Positions 23,255-36,174 of a stretch of 64,000 nt of DNA are shown here, piece after piece; position 1 is the stretch's first letter; each line of letters begins with the position of its first letter. The stretch is from Vespa crabro (Eukaryota > Arthropoda > Insecta > Hymenoptera > Vespidae), in NCBI RefSeq assembly GCF_910589235.1, contig NC_060955.1, positions 18,850,212 to 18,914,211 on the forward strand, given 5' to 3'. The notes beneath the pieces are model-generated. The model did not search any database. It was not told the DNA's origin and saw only the letters and a program-made list of their open reading frames with translations. The translations under genes and the position numbers were made by a program.

Positions 23255-24995
23255 ATGTCTCTTTCGGCTGAATTTCGACGTAGCATCAAACCGTTGATAA
23301 TAATGAATTCAATTTGTACCACTGGCCTGATAGAATATTTTGTTTGTGATAAGATCAATACTATAGGCATGGTTTATGTTTTCTTCTCTATTATTTTGTA
23401 CTTTTCGATAATCTACAAATTTACGTTTCTCATAGAAATTAATATAAATAAAGACCTCTTCCTTTCACAATTTATGTATCTAATTTGCATTTATAATGGT
23501 TACGTGGTTCACTTTGTCATCATTATCGCTGGATTTCTCAGACGTAAGGTGAAAGTCTTTATTCTTCTAATTTGTTCAATTTATTGAGATTTCTACCTTA
23601 CGGTATCTTCAATTATTCTTTTGCAGAAAGTGAGACGATTCACTTTGCAAATAGAAACTTGTATTCAAACTATGCGTCAACTGAATATACCGATGAATTT
23701 GTCAAAGCATTTTTTACAGCAATGTTATATAATGTTACTCTTAGTTTTCATGTTAATAATTGTAATAATTTTCAATTACCACTGGTCAATGTCATTCGGA
23801 ACTAATTACCAGACAATTTTTCTCTTCTTTTTCCTCATAAATTATCCTCCTGTCATATGGTTATTGACCGATATTACTTTCGGATTTTGGATATGGTAAG
23901 TAAAAAGTTTGTTACTTATAATAATAAAGTTAATATTTAAGAAATTTTGACGATCCATCAATCAAAAATAGGAATATAAAGATTAAATTAAGTCAACTTA
24001 ACGAACTACTGAAAGGTATGCTTACAACTACTATCCATTCCCCGCAACATAAAAGAGTTCTTCGGATGAGGAATAAGAAACATAATTCTCCATTATCTGA
24101 TATTCATCGAACGGATAAATGGAACCAAAACGTTATTACTATTAAAAAAGCCAAGTAATTATTATTATATATTATAATTTTATAAAAAAATTTCTCTAAT
24201 TTTTTTTATATTTCTTTTTTTTTGTCGTAGGGAGATACATTTGGAATTAAACAAGTGTGCTAGGAATATAAATAATGCGTACAGCTTACATATTTTATTT
24301 TCAATATCGACAGCTACTATTTTGATCATTACTACAGCTTACAATACGTATTACTGTTTATTAACTAAAATCTATCATCCGCAATCCCTTCAATTCTTTA
24401 TTCATTTATTTTGGATTTCTTTATATGGATTGAGGATCACTTTTGTAAGTCACGTATGTGCAGGAACTATAACGGAAGTATGTTATTTAAGCATTAATTG
24501 TTTTTTCTTTTGTTATAAAATTTATTTTCTCATATTTCAACGAAATGATGAAAAAAGTAATTATTGATATTATATTCTATTTGTTTACATGCGGCAAATA
24601 CCGGAGATATCCTTTGTGAAATGAACGAACCATCAATCAGCAAAGAATTTTATGCTGAGGTAATAAGTAATGAAAATGAATTTACTACGAATTACTATCA
24701 ATATTTTATAATACTTCTAGATCTATGACTTTATTTTACAACTTATTCAAAACCCATTGTCATTTACAATCTTTGGCTTTTTTGATCTGGACTATACATT
24801 GATACGTAATGTATGTCAAACGCATAATTTTTATTATCGATTTATAAATTTATATTTATATTCTATTGAATGACTAATATGGATTATTTTTAGATCATCG
24901 GTATCATCGCAAGTTACCTCGTTATTTTAATTCAAGTTGGAAAAGTACCATATGACGTTTTTCTTAAAAATACGACACTATCGACCAATGATTAA
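23255..24995 (+). CDS. B4: gustatory receptor, group B, 7 exons
   Basis: Exons: 23255-23548, 23627-23895, 23972-24154, 24231-24477, 24591-24659, 24721-24810, 24894-24995 (417 aa). An open frame continues upstream to a Met at 23192, adding 21 mostly basic residues, but only the inner Met (MSLSAEF) is conserved in every B gene. Signature is ASYLVILIQV: the Thr of TY is Ser. Exon 3 is one codon shorter than in B1 and has TTTIHSPQHKR. Trp at the exon 2/3 junction as in B2/B3. Intron 2 uses GTAAGT. Exon 5 has EMNEPS where others have ELYEPS. Intact, but somewhat more diverged in its C-terminal exons. Confidence 0.78.
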
Positions 24996-25670
24996 TAAGA
25001 AATTTAAGATCAACGTTATCATCATATTAATCTAGGAGTCTACAAGATCCAAAAATCTGAGTAATCTTTATAGCATTCAAATAGTAGCCTGTTTATATCT
25101 TTCGCAGCACGCTTGTATATGTTTTTATAGTTCACATATTATTGCTAAGAAATATGAATATTATGCTTGAAATGTGTGGGACGCATCCGAAAAATGCAAG
25201 CCAAAGTTGCTAAATATGTAATAATTCAACGGACATTAATCGAAATAAAATATATTTCGGTATATTAACGAAAACCATTGGAAATATATTAAGAACACTT
25301 TCACAAACTATTTGGATTAAATCTTTTATTTCTTCTTTGATGATATCTTCAAAGTAATTTTTATGAATTACATTTCGAAACGAATCAGAATGTAAAATTT
25401 CCGATAGATAGAATTGTAATTATAGATACGATAACTTATTTCATAGTTGTAGAAAATCAGTGAAATTATTCGCTATTCCCACATTCAGGTTATATTACAA
25501 TAATTTCAAATAAAATTGTACGATATGTACAATTATTTACGTGTGAATAACGTAACAAATATTATGAAAATATTGTAGAATAACAACAATCATAATTAAT
25601 GATTTATTCTGTAGTGTATGTGCATCATTCTGACGTAACATACATGATTATCATAATGAGATGGATAATT
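24996..25670 (+). pseudogene. Group C receptor remnant (5' flank plus exon 7 piece)
   Basis: 24996-25140 is B-type 3' flank. From about 25170 to 25400 the sequence matches the C1 upstream region (GGACATTAATC, TATATTAACGAAAAC, TCTTTTATTTCTTCTTT). After TTCTGTAG, 25615-25660 matches C1 exon 7 (ACATACATGATTATCATAATG). All coding exons 1-6 are gone. Confidence 0.6.
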
Positions 25671-26065
25671 GTTTTATAAAATGGACTTTACCTTTTATAT
25701 ATCACTAAAAGAAGAAAATAAAACGAAAAATACTGAAGGATAGGAAAAGGCAAAAAAGATAAAATTTTAATAAATTAATTTCCTTGTGATCATAACGTAA
25801 TATCTATAAGTGGGATTAATCGAACAATCGCATACGTGGAAAAAAAAATTTATTAACTCCGGCGAATGTAGGTCAGAATAAAGTATATGATATAATCCTA
25901 ATAGTCATAGTCTCGCATCAAAATTTCGCAGAGAATGTTCTACATTCTTTTCTTTTTCTACTAGTTTGGCATAACAAGTTTTTCAATCTGTATTGATATA
26001 ATTAGTGCTTTTTGGGGAAAAGGAAGAAAATAAATACAGCTGTTTTCTCGAAGAATACTTTAAAA
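25671..26065 (+). promoter_or_regulatory. Upstream region of B5
   Basis: Distal block at about 25770-25830 (GTAATATCTATAAGTGGG then AATCGAACAATCGCATACG) and proximal block at 25909-25947 (TAGTCTCGCATCAAAATTTC then AATGTTCTACATTC). Practically identical blocks precede B7. Confidence 0.5.
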
Positions 26066-27802
26066 ATGTCTCTCTCGGCTGAATTTCGACGCAGCATCAA
26101 ACCATTGATAATAATTAATTCGATTTTTTCCACTGGTCTAATAGAATATTTCATCTGTGATAAGATCAACGCGATTGGCATGGTTTATGCCTTCTTCTCT
26201 ATCATTTTTTACGTTTCCATGTCCTTTGTATTTTCTAAGTATTTTGTACATACTGCTGTCATTAAACAATCGCTTCTCTTACTGCTTATGTATCTATTTT
26301 ATGTTTACAACGGTTTCATAACATACGTAGCAACCATTATCATTGGATTTATCAGAAGAAAGGTAACTTAGTTTGATCTTCTAATTTACTCAATTCATTA
26401 AGATTTCTACTTTATGACAATCTCAAAATTTTTTTGCAGAAAGTTAGACGTTTCATATTGCAAATGGAAACTTGTATTCGAACTATGCATCAACTGAATA
26501 TACCGATGAATTTATCAAAGCATTTTTTACAGCAATGTTATTTAATGTTATTTTTGGTCTTTATATTAATTGCGAAAATAATAATGGGTTATAAATGGAT
26601 AAAAATATTGGGAATTAATCCCGCAATAATTTTTGGTTTTTTTTATCTCGAAATTTATCCCTTTATCACATGGTTAATACCCGATGTTACTTTCGCATTT
26701 TGGATAAGGCAAGTATAAAGTTTATTATATATCATAACTAAGTTAACATTTAAGAAATTTTAACGATCCATAAATCAAAAATAGGATTATAAAAACAAAA
26801 TTTTGTCAATTGAACGAACTACTGAAAGGTATGCTTACAACTACCATCGATTCCCCGCAACATAAAAGAGTACTCTGGATGAGGAACAGGAACAGTAATT
26901 CGCCATTATCCATTATTCATCGAACGGATAAACCAAGCAAAGATGTTATCACTATTAAAAAAGCAAGGTAATTATTATTATGTACCACAAATTTATAAAA
27001 AATTTCTCTCAATTTTTATATTTTTTTCTAATCGCAGGGAGATACATTTGGAATTAATCAAGTGTGCTAAGAATATAAACGATGCGTTCGCCTTACACAT
27101 TTTGTTTTCTATATCACTAGTTTTTGTTTTAATCACTATTACAGCTTACCATGTGTTTTATTACTTATTAACTAATTCGTACCGTACGCAACCTCTAAAT
27201 TCCTTTATTTATTTATTTTGGTTTTTTTACTTCGGGATCAAAATCATCATTGTAAGTCACGTATGTGCAGAAACTATAACGGAGGTATGTTTTTTAAGTA
27301 TTCATTATTTGTTTCTTTTGTTATAAAATTTATTTTCTCATATATCAACGATATATTGAGCAAAACAGGTATTGATATATATTGAATTTCTTTACATGCG
27401 ACGAACACCGGAGATATTCTATGTGAATTGTACGAACCATCAACCAGCAATGAATATCGTGCCGAGGTAATAATTGATGAAAACTAATGTACTACAAATT
27501 ATTATTAATATTTTATGATACTTCTAGATCCGTGACTTTACTCTACAACTTATCCAAAATCCACTGTCATTTACAATATATGGCCTTGTTGATCTGGATT
27601 ATACATTGATACGTACTGTATGTCAAACGCATAATTTTTATTATTCATTTTTAAATTTATTTTTATATTATAGACGATTAACATGAATTATTTGTAGGTC
27701 ATCGGTACCGTCATAACGTACCTTGTTATTCTCATTCAAGTTGGAAACACACCTCTAGAATTTTCTATTAAAAATTCATCGTTATTGTCTAATGATTCGT
27801 GA
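26066..27802 (+). CDS. B5: gustatory receptor, group B, 7 exons
   Basis: Exons: 26066-26362, 26440-26708, 26785-26967, 27038-27284, 27398-27466, 27528-27617, 27698-27802 (419 aa). Signature VITYLVILIQVGN. Loop: TTTIDSPQHKRVLWMRNR. GC donor in intron 2. Intron 4 is informative: an in-frame TGA at 27383-27385 lies 12 bases before the conserved exon 5 start (GCG ACG AAC ACC) and no AG lies between them, so exon 5 cannot begin upstream. An in-frame Met at 26012 would extend the N-terminus by 18 residues. Sister of B6 and B7 in a roughly 4-kb repeat series. Confidence 0.8.
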
Positions 27803-28530
27803 GACATTTAAGATCAATGTTATCTTCATATTAATCTAAGAGTCTGCAAAGTCGAAAAATCTTAGTAATCTTTTTAGCTTTTAAATAGTGGCGAGTTTAT
27901 TTTTTTTTGCAGTCTTGCACATGCTTTATAGATATATTATTATTAGTAAAATGAGTATTATGTGTGCTATGTGTGGAATTCATCTGAAAAAAGCGAAACA
28001 AACTTTCTCAACATATAATAATTAAATAGATGTTAATCGGAATATTGAATAAATTCCATATCTGTGTATTAATGAAAAGCATTGGAAATTTTCAGTCTCT
28101 GGACACCTTCATAAACTAAATAGCTTAAATCTTTTATTTCTTCTTTTGTTGTTTTCTTCAGAGTAATATTTATCAATTATATTTCGAAACGACTCAAAAT
28201 TTTGGGTGGATAGAATTGTAATAATAGATAGGGTAACTAATTTTTTAGTTGTAAACATTTAGTGGAATTATTCTCATTTCGCGAATTCGGTTCCTATTAT
28301 AACAATTGCAAACAAAGTTGCTCGATATGTACAATTATTTACGTACGAATAACGTTAGAAATACGTTATAAAAACGTATACGTTATAAAAAAAAAAAGTA
28401 TAGAATAACGAAAATCATAATTGATGATTTATTCTGTAGTGTATGTGCATCATACTGACATAACATACATGATTATCATAATGCGAATAAGCAATTCAAT
28501 AAAGTAAGGATCATAAATCACTACGGCAAT
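27803..28530 (+). pseudogene. Group C receptor remnant
   Basis: 27803-27950 is the B5 3' flank. 27960-28260 matches the C1 upstream region as after B4. 28440-28520 matches exon 7 and its 3' flank (TGTATGTGCATCATACTGAC, ACATGATTATCATAATG, ATTCAATAAA, CATAAATCACTAC). No other coding part remains. Confidence 0.6.
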
Positions 28531-28544
28531 CCTTTGTTCTAATT

Positions 28545-29593
28545 ATATTGTTATAATAATAATTTTCGTTGGTTTAACGAAATGAGTGATAAAGATGTTA
28601 TGATTAATTGACAATTTTTTACTTTAAATGGTTATTGAATTATTAAGAGTGATATATTTTGTAGAGTACGATAAATTAATTCCATTTTATAGCGCATAAA
28701 ACTATTTATAGGACAATTCGAAATTTGTGCACAAAGAATTAATAAACTTGATCCACCGAAAAATTATTCTTCTCCTTTTCGATATCAGTATAAGGCATGC
28801 ATAATTCTGATTTTTTTTATATCAATCTTCATTACTATCAATGTTTTTTGGTTCTCTTTTTGTAACTTACCGTTAGAATACAGCTGGATATTACAACAAT
28901 ATTACTACGAAACTTTATCAATCACCGTAACAATCAATTGCTTTACAATTATATTTTAGATCAGGAAAATCAATTGTTTTATTTATTACAGAATGAAATC
29001 AATATTAGCTAATTCATAACGAATGATCTTTAGTAGATATGTGAATATCTTATTTGGTCAACGTATATATTCTATTTCTTTCTTGTTTAATCATGTATCA
29101 GATATTTACAAAACGTACAGTTCATTGCAATCTTTAAATATGATAATTGAATCACATATTAATTTTCCTTATTTTGTTCTGTACCGCGAACAATAAAGTC
29201 ATTCTTTATTAATTGTACGAAACTTCGACCAATTGGAAATTTCGCGATAAAGTAAAAAACAATTTTCAACAATTTTTGGTATTGGAATGCTTACAAAATA
29301 TATAAAATCTCCAATTATTTCTTTCATATTCGTGATTTAAGTTTCAATTAATCCAAAATCGATTAATGTTGACTTCCAGCGGATTCTAAATCATACGTTT
29401 CTGTATAATGTAAATTGAAAATACAATCAAAGATTTTTATTATATTTAATTTTAAGATAATTTAATATCCCTTTGCATGTTCTACATGATCGGTTCGATT
29501 ACTACCTTTATTGTTATTTTGAATCAACTCGGAGATAATGCTAATGCATTCAATACACATAATATAAAGAAAATTTCAACGTTCACGATGTAA
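28545..29593 (+). pseudogene. Group A receptor pseudogene, closest to A5
   Basis: Only the end of exon 1 is left (28545-28590, donor lost). Exon 2 (28692-28970) is open until TAG where FWIR should read W, and its donor is GAAAAT. Exon 3 begins at about 29035 but breaks after 25 bases into intron 4 sequence, so the rest of exon 3 and all of exon 4 are deleted. Exons 5 (29185-29252), 6 (29329-29412) and 7 (29487-29593) are present with small indels, and the exon 7 acceptor TAG is TAC. Clearly dead. Confidence 0.85.
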
Positions 29594-30093
29594 ATAATAA
29601 GTAAAAATTATTCTTCATTCGATAAATATATCGTACATAGCTGGAAATTAAAATTAAACAATATTATATTTTCTTTTATAAAATGGATTTTACCTTTTAT
29701 GTACCATTGAAACAAGAAAATAAAACGAAAATTACTGAAGGATAGAAAAAAATAACAAAGATAACAATTTAATAAATTACTTTTCTTATGATCAAAGGAA
29801 AATCAATAATTTAAAAGTAGTAATATCTATAAGTAGATTTAATCGAACAATCACACATGGAAAAGAAAAATTACTACCATTGGCGAATGTAGGTCAGAAT
29901 AAAGAATGAACGTAATATGATAAAATCCAAATGGTCATAGTGTCGCATCACAATTTCACGGAGAAAGTTCTACATTCTTTTCTTTTCTAAAAGCTTAGTA
30001 TACCAAGTTTTTCAATCTGTGTTGATATAATCAGTGCATTTGGGGAAAAGGAAGAAAATAAATACTGCTGTTTTCTCGAAGAATACTTTAAAA
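29594..30093 (+). promoter_or_regulatory. Upstream region of B6
   Basis: Distal block at about 29770-29855 (GTAATATCTATAAGTAG then AATCGAACAATCACAC) and proximal block at 29938-29977 (TAGTGTCGCATCACAATTTC then GTTCTACATTC). Confidence 0.5.
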
Positions 30094-31836
30094 ATGTCTC
30101 TCTCGGCTGAATTTCGACGCAGCATCAAAACATTGATAATAATTAATTCGATTTTTTCCACTGGTCTAATAGAATATTTCATCTGTGATAAGATCAACGC
30201 GATTGGCATGGTTTATGCCTTCTTCTCTATCATTTTTTACGTTTCCATGTCCTTTGTATTTTTTAAGTTTTTTGCACATGTTGTAGTCTTTAAACAATCG
30301 CTTCTCTTACAACTTATGTATCTATTTTATGTTTACAACGGTTTCATAACATACGTAGCAACCATTATCATTGGATTTATCAGAAGAAAGGTAACTTAGT
30401 TTGATCTTCTAATTTACTCAATTCATTAAGATTTCTACTTTATGACAATCTCAAAATTTTTTTGCAGAAAGTTAGACGTTTCATATTGCAAATGGAAACT
30501 TGTATTCGAACTATGCAACAACTGAATATACCGATGAATTTGTCAAAGCATTTTTTACAGCAATATTATATAATGTTATTTTTGGTCTTAATTTTAATTG
30601 GGATAATAATAATGGATTATAAATGGATAAAAATGTTTGGAAATAATCCCGCAATAATTTTTGGTTTTTTCTATCTCGAAATTTATCCCTTTGTAACATG
30701 GTTAATACCCGATGTTACTTTCGCATTTTGGATAAGGCAAGTATAAAGTTTATTATTTATCATAACTAAGTTAACATTTAAGAAATTTTAACGATCCCTA
30801 AACGAAAAATAGGATTATAAAAACAAAATTTTGTCAATTGAACGAACTACTGAAAGGTATGCTTACAACTACCATCGATTCCCCGCAACATAAAAGAGTA
30901 CTCTGGATAAGGAACAGGAACAGTAATTCGCCATTATCCATTATTCATCGAACGGATAAACCAAGCAAAGATGTTATCACTATTAAAAAAGCAAGGTAAT
31001 TATTATTATGTACCACAAATTTATAAAAAATTTCTCTCAATTTTTATATTTTTTTCTAATCGCAGGGAGATACATTTGGAATTAATCAAGTGTGCTAAGA
31101 ATATAAACGATGCGTTCGCCTTACACATTTTGTTTTCTATATCACTAGTTTTTGTTTTAATCACTATTACAGCTTACCATGTGTATTATTATTTTTTAAC
31201 TAATTCGTATCGTACGCAACCTCTAAATTCCTTTATTTATTTATTTTGGTTTTTTTACTTCGGGATCAAAATCATCATTATAAGTCACGTATGTGAAGAA
31301 ACTGTAACGCAGGTATGTTTTTTAAGTATTCATTATTTGTTTCTTATGTAATAAATTTTTTCTCATATTCCAACGATATATTGAACGAAACAAGTATTGA
31401 TATATATTGAATTTCTTTACATGCGACGAACACCGGAGATATTCTATGTGAATTGTACGAACCATCAACCAGCAATGAATATCGTGCTGAGGTAATAATT
31501 GATGAAAACTAATGTACTACAAATTATTATCAATATTTTATGATACTGCTAGATCCGTGACTTTACTCTACAACTTATCCAAATTCCATTGTCATTTACA
31601 ATATATGGCCTTGTTGATCTGGATTATACATTGATTCGTACTGTATGTCAAACGCATAATTTTTATTATTGATTTTTAAATTTATTTTTTTATTACAGAC
31701 GATTACAATGAATTATTTTTAGGTCATCGGTACCGTCACAATATACCTTGTTATTCTCCTTCAAGTTGGAAACGTACCACCAGAATTTTCCGCTACAAAT
31801 TCAACGTTATCAATTAATGATTCGAAAGAAATTTAA
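30094..31836 (+). CDS. B6: gustatory receptor, group B, 7 exons
   Basis: Exons: 30094-30390, 30468-30736, 30813-30995, 31066-31312, 31423-31491, 31553-31642, 31723-31836 (422 aa). Nearly identical to B5 except for clustered changes: residues about 54-72 (FKFFAHVVVFKQSLLLQLM against SKYFVHTAVIKQSLLLLLM) and a patch in the middle of exon 2. Signature VTIYLVILLQVGN: the Thr of TY is Ile. The stop moved downstream, giving SKEI at the end. GC donor in intron 2; intron 4 again has a TGA just upstream of exon 5 and no AG. No lesion. Confidence 0.8.
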
Positions 31837-32500
31837 GATCAATGTTATCTTCATATAAATATAGAAGTCTGCAGAGTCGGGAAATCGTAGTAATCTTTTT
31901 AGCATTTAAATAGTGGCCAGTTTATATTTTCTTTGCAAGCTTGCACATGCTTTATAGTTTTATTATTTTTGCTCAAATGAATATTATATATGCTATATGT
32001 GGAATTCATCTGAAAAAAGCGAAACAAACTTTCTCAACATATAATAATTAAATAGATGTTAATCGGAATATTGAATAAATTCCATATCTGTGTATTAATG
32101 AAGAGCATTGAAAATATACTCAGGAACCTTTCACAAATTTTATAGCTTGAATCTTTCATTTATTCTTTGGAGATATTTTCAAAGTAGTTTTTTTACATTA
32201 TTTAATTACATTATTTAATTACATTTCGAAACGACTCAAAATTTTGGGTGGATTGTAATTATAGATAGAGTAACTCATTTTTTAGTTATAGAAATTTAGT
32301 GGAATTATTCTCATTTCCCGAATTCGGATTATATCATAATGATTAAAAACAAAGTTGCTCGATATGTACAATTATTTATTCATATAACGTAAGAAATATT
32401 ATAAAAAAGTATAGAATAACGAGAATCATAACTGACGTTTTATTCTGTAGTGTATGCACATCATACATACATAATTATCATGATGCTTGTAAGCGATACA
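31837..32500 (+). pseudogene. Group C receptor remnant
   Basis: 31837-31980 is the B6 3' flank. 31985-32330 matches the C1 leader as in the two previous repeats. 32451-32487 is a shortened exon 7 (GTGTATGCACATCATACATA then AATTATCATGATGC). Confidence 0.55.
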
Positions 32501-32789
32501 ATAATGTTAGGATAATGAATAAGTATGGTGGACTTTTTTTTATCTATCCTAGAAATCATAAAAGTGATATTATAAAATATTAATAATAAATTGTAAAGAT
32601 TTACGAGAGATATTTAATTAAAGAATGTAATTTTCAATAATAATTTATTAATTTATATGAGAAATTTTTTATATGAAATAATATGGCCAAAGTAGAATAA
32701 ATGTTCTCATTTATTGACTACTAACGATAAAAACTAACGCCTAAATAATGTATTATAAAACAGATAAATTTTTATTGATTTTTTAATAA
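32501..32789 (+). other. Spacer, group A leader remnant
   Basis: Resembles A-type leaders in short stretches (ACTAACGATAAAAACTAACG and ATTTTTATTGATTTTTTAAT near 32720-32785), then joins exon 2 sequence. The A promoter blocks and exon 1 are missing. Confidence 0.35.
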
Positions 32790-33953
32790 TGATGATCACT
32801 TGATTCACAATTATACTTTACATCAAGAAAGTTAATTGTCTTATTCATTACCGAATGAAATAACTATTAGTTAATTTATAACGAATAATCTTTAGTAGAT
32901 ATGTGAAAATCTTATTTGGTCAATTAAATACTGCCCTCCAAATCATGCTAACAATAACTATCGATTTTTCACAAGACAAGTGAAAACTTCAAATAAATAA
33001 CTAGAAAAATAACTCTTCATTATCTACTATTTATCGAACATACAAAACAACTGAGAACTATATGAAATTGAACAAAGTCAAGTAAGTTATTGATAATTAG
33101 CCCAAAACTATTTATTATTCTTCTTCGATTTTTAAACAACTTTTTCTTATTCTTCTCATTAAAGATATATTCATTTGAAATTGATAAAGTGTGTCAGAAT
33201 TATATACATGACTTATGGATTACAAATTACTTTATCCATATCTTCATCTGTATTGATTGTCATTATATTCATATACAACCTATGTGCTATAAGAATTACG
33301 AAAAAATATGACAATTAGATAAAAGATACTTATGCAAAATCTATTGGATTTTTTGTTTTACTGTCAATAATTTCGCAATAAACAACATATACCAGAAAAC
33401 GATAACGGAAGTATGCTACTATTAACAATATATATTCTATTTTTTTCTTGTTTAATTATCTATCAGATATTTACAAAACGTACAATGCATTGCAACTGTT
33501 AAAAATGTTAATCGAAGCACATATTAATTTTCCTTGCTTTGTTGTATACCGCGAACCCTGGAGAAATTCATTACTAATTCTATGAAACTTCGGCCAATCG
33601 GAAAAAGTAAGAAACAATTTTTATCAATTTTTGGTATTGGAATGCTTACAAATTATATAAAATCTAAAATTGTTTCCTTCAATTTCATGATTTATGTTTC
33701 AATTCATTCAAAAACCAATTGATGTTGACCTCCAGAAGATTCTACGATTTAAATCATACGTTTCTATATAATGTAAATTGAAAATACAATCAAAGATTTC
33801 TATTATCTTTAATTTTATGATAATGTAATATCCCTGTGCATGTTCAGTATGATCGGTATGATTACTATCGTTCTAGTTATTCTAATTCAACTTTGAGGTA
33901 AACTTAATGTATTCAATGTACCTAATATAAAGAATATTTTAATATTGACGATG
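32790..33953 (+). pseudogene. Group A receptor pseudogene (exons 2 end to 7)
   Basis: Starts in the last 45 bases of exon 2 (32790-32835). Exon 3 (about 32898-33080) keeps CTATCGATTTTTCACAAGA from the DSPQHK region but has TGA and TAA stops. Exon 4 (33165-33409) is readable in pieces with a TAG after NYFIHIF-like sequence. Exon 5 (33545-33607) lost its end, exon 6 (33686-33770) is frameshifted, and exon 7 (33849-33953) has an acceptor changed to AGT and a TGA in place of the Gly codon after ILIQL. Same origin as the pseudogene at 28545. Confidence 0.85.
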
Positions 33954-34429
33954 TAAATAACGAATAAAAATTATTCTTCATTTGATAAATATATATTACA
34001 TAGTTGGCTATTAAAATTAATTAATACTATACTTTGTTTTATAAAGTGTAATTTACCTTCTATATATCACTAAAAGAAGAAAATAAAACGAAAAATATTG
34101 AAGGATAGGAAAAAACAACAAAGATAACATTTTAATAAATTAATTCTCTTGTGATCAAAAGGTAATATCTATAAGTGGGTTTAATCGAACTGTCGCACAC
34201 ATAGAAAAAATAGTTACTAACTCCGGCGAATGTAGGTCAGAATAAAGTATATGATATAATCCTAATAGTCATAGTCTCGCATCAAAATTTCGCAGAGAAT
34301 GTTCTACATTCTTTTCTTTTTCTACTAGTTTGGCATACCAAGTTTTTCAATCTGTATTGATATAATTAGTTCTTTTTGGGAAAAAGGAAGAAAATAAATA
34401 CAGCTGTTTTCTTAAAGAATACTTTAAAA
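33954..34429 (+). promoter_or_regulatory. Upstream region of B7
   Basis: Distal block at about 34132-34200 (GTAATATCTATAAGTGGG then AATCGAACTGTCGCACAC); proximal block at 34272-34310, almost identical to the B5 block. Confidence 0.5.
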
Positions 34430-36174
34430 ATGGCTCTCTCGGTTGAATTTCGTCGTAGCATCAAACCGTTGATAATAATGAATTCGATTTTTACCACTGG
34501 TCTGATAGAATATTTCGTCTGTGATAAGATCAACGCGATTGGCATGATTTATGCCTTCTTCTCTATCATTTTTTACGTTTCCATGACCTTTGTATTTTCT
34601 AAGATTTTTATACTTTCTGCTGTCTTTAAACAATCACTTCTCTTACAACTTATGTATCTATTTTATGTTTACAACGGTTATGTAACATACGTGGCAACCA
34701 TTATCATTGGATTTATCAGAAGAAAGGTAACTTAGTTCTTTCTTCTAATTTACTCAATTCATTAAGATTTCTAGTTTATGACAATCTCAATATTTTTTTG
34801 CAGAAAGTTAGACGTTTCATATTGCAAATGGAAATTTGTACTCGAACTATGCATCAACTGAATATACCGATGAATTTGTCAAAGTATTTTTTACAACAAT
34901 GTTATATAATGTTATATTTGACCTTCATCTTAATAACTGTAATAATAGCCGATTATAATTGGATAAAAATATTCGGAATTAATCCCACAATAATTTTTAA
35001 TTTCTTCTATCTCGAAATTTATCCCATTATCATATTGTTAATAAGCGATGTTACTTTCGCATTTTGGATAAGGCAAGTATAAAGTTTATTATTTATCATG
35101 ACTAAGTTAACATTTAAGAAATTTTAACGATCCCTAAATCAAAAATAGAATTATAAAAACAAAATTTTGTCAATTAAACGAACTACTGAAAGGTACGCTT
35201 ACAACTACCATTGATTCCCCGCAACATAAAAGAGTACTCTGGATGAGGAACAGGAACAGTAATTCTCCATTATCCATTATTCATCGAACGGATAAACCGA
35301 GCAAAGACGTTATCACTATTAAAAAAGTCAAGTAATTGCCATTATGTACCATAAATTCATAAAAAATTTATCTCTATTTTTATATTTTTTTCTTATCGCA
35401 GGGAGATACATTTAGAATTGATCAAATGTGCTAGGAATATAAACGATGCCTACGCCTTACATATGTTATTCTCTATATCAACAGCTTTCTTTTTGATCAC
35501 TAGTACAGCTTACCATATATATTATTACTTATTAACTAATTCGTACCGTACGAATAAATCAAATTTCTTGATTTATTTATTTTGGATTTTTTACTTTGGA
35601 ATCAAGATCATCATTATAAGTCACGTATGTGCAGAAACTGTAATGGAGGTATGTTTTTTAAGTATTCATTATTTGTTTCTTTTGTTATAAAATTTATTTT
35701 CTCATATATCAACGATATATTGAGCAAAACAGGTATTGATATATATTGAATTTCTTTACATGCGACGAACACCGGAGATATTCTATGTGAATTGTACGAA
35801 CCATCAACCAGCAATGAATATCGTGCCGAGGTAATAATTGATGAAAACTAATGTACTACAAATTATTATTAATATTTTATGATACTTCTAGATCCGTGAC
35901 TTTACTCTACAACTTATCCAAAATCCACTGTCATTTACAATATATGGCCTTGTTGATCTGGATTATACATTGATACGTACTGTATGTCAAACGCATAATT
36001 TTTATTATTCGTTTTAAATTTATTTTTAAATTTATTTTTATATTATAGACGATTAACATGAATTATTTTTAGGTCATCGGTACTGTCACAACATACCTTG
36101 TTATTCTCATTCAAGTTGGAAACGTACCACCAGAATTTTCCGCTACAAATTCAACGTTATCATCTAATGATTAA
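34430..36174 (+). CDS. B7: gustatory receptor, group B, 7 exons
   Basis: Exons: 34430-34726, 34804-35072, 35149-35331, 35402-35648, 35762-35830, 35892-35981, 36073-36174 (418 aa). Begins MALSVEFRRSIKPLII. Signature VTTYLVILIQVGN. The loop motif is intact at protein level except GTLTTTIDSPQHKR (Met of GML is Thr). GC donor in intron 2; in-frame TGA and no AG before exon 5 as in B5/B6. An in-frame Met at 34376 would add 18 residues (GKRKKINTAVF), a stretch also open upstream of B5 and B6. Confidence 0.8.
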
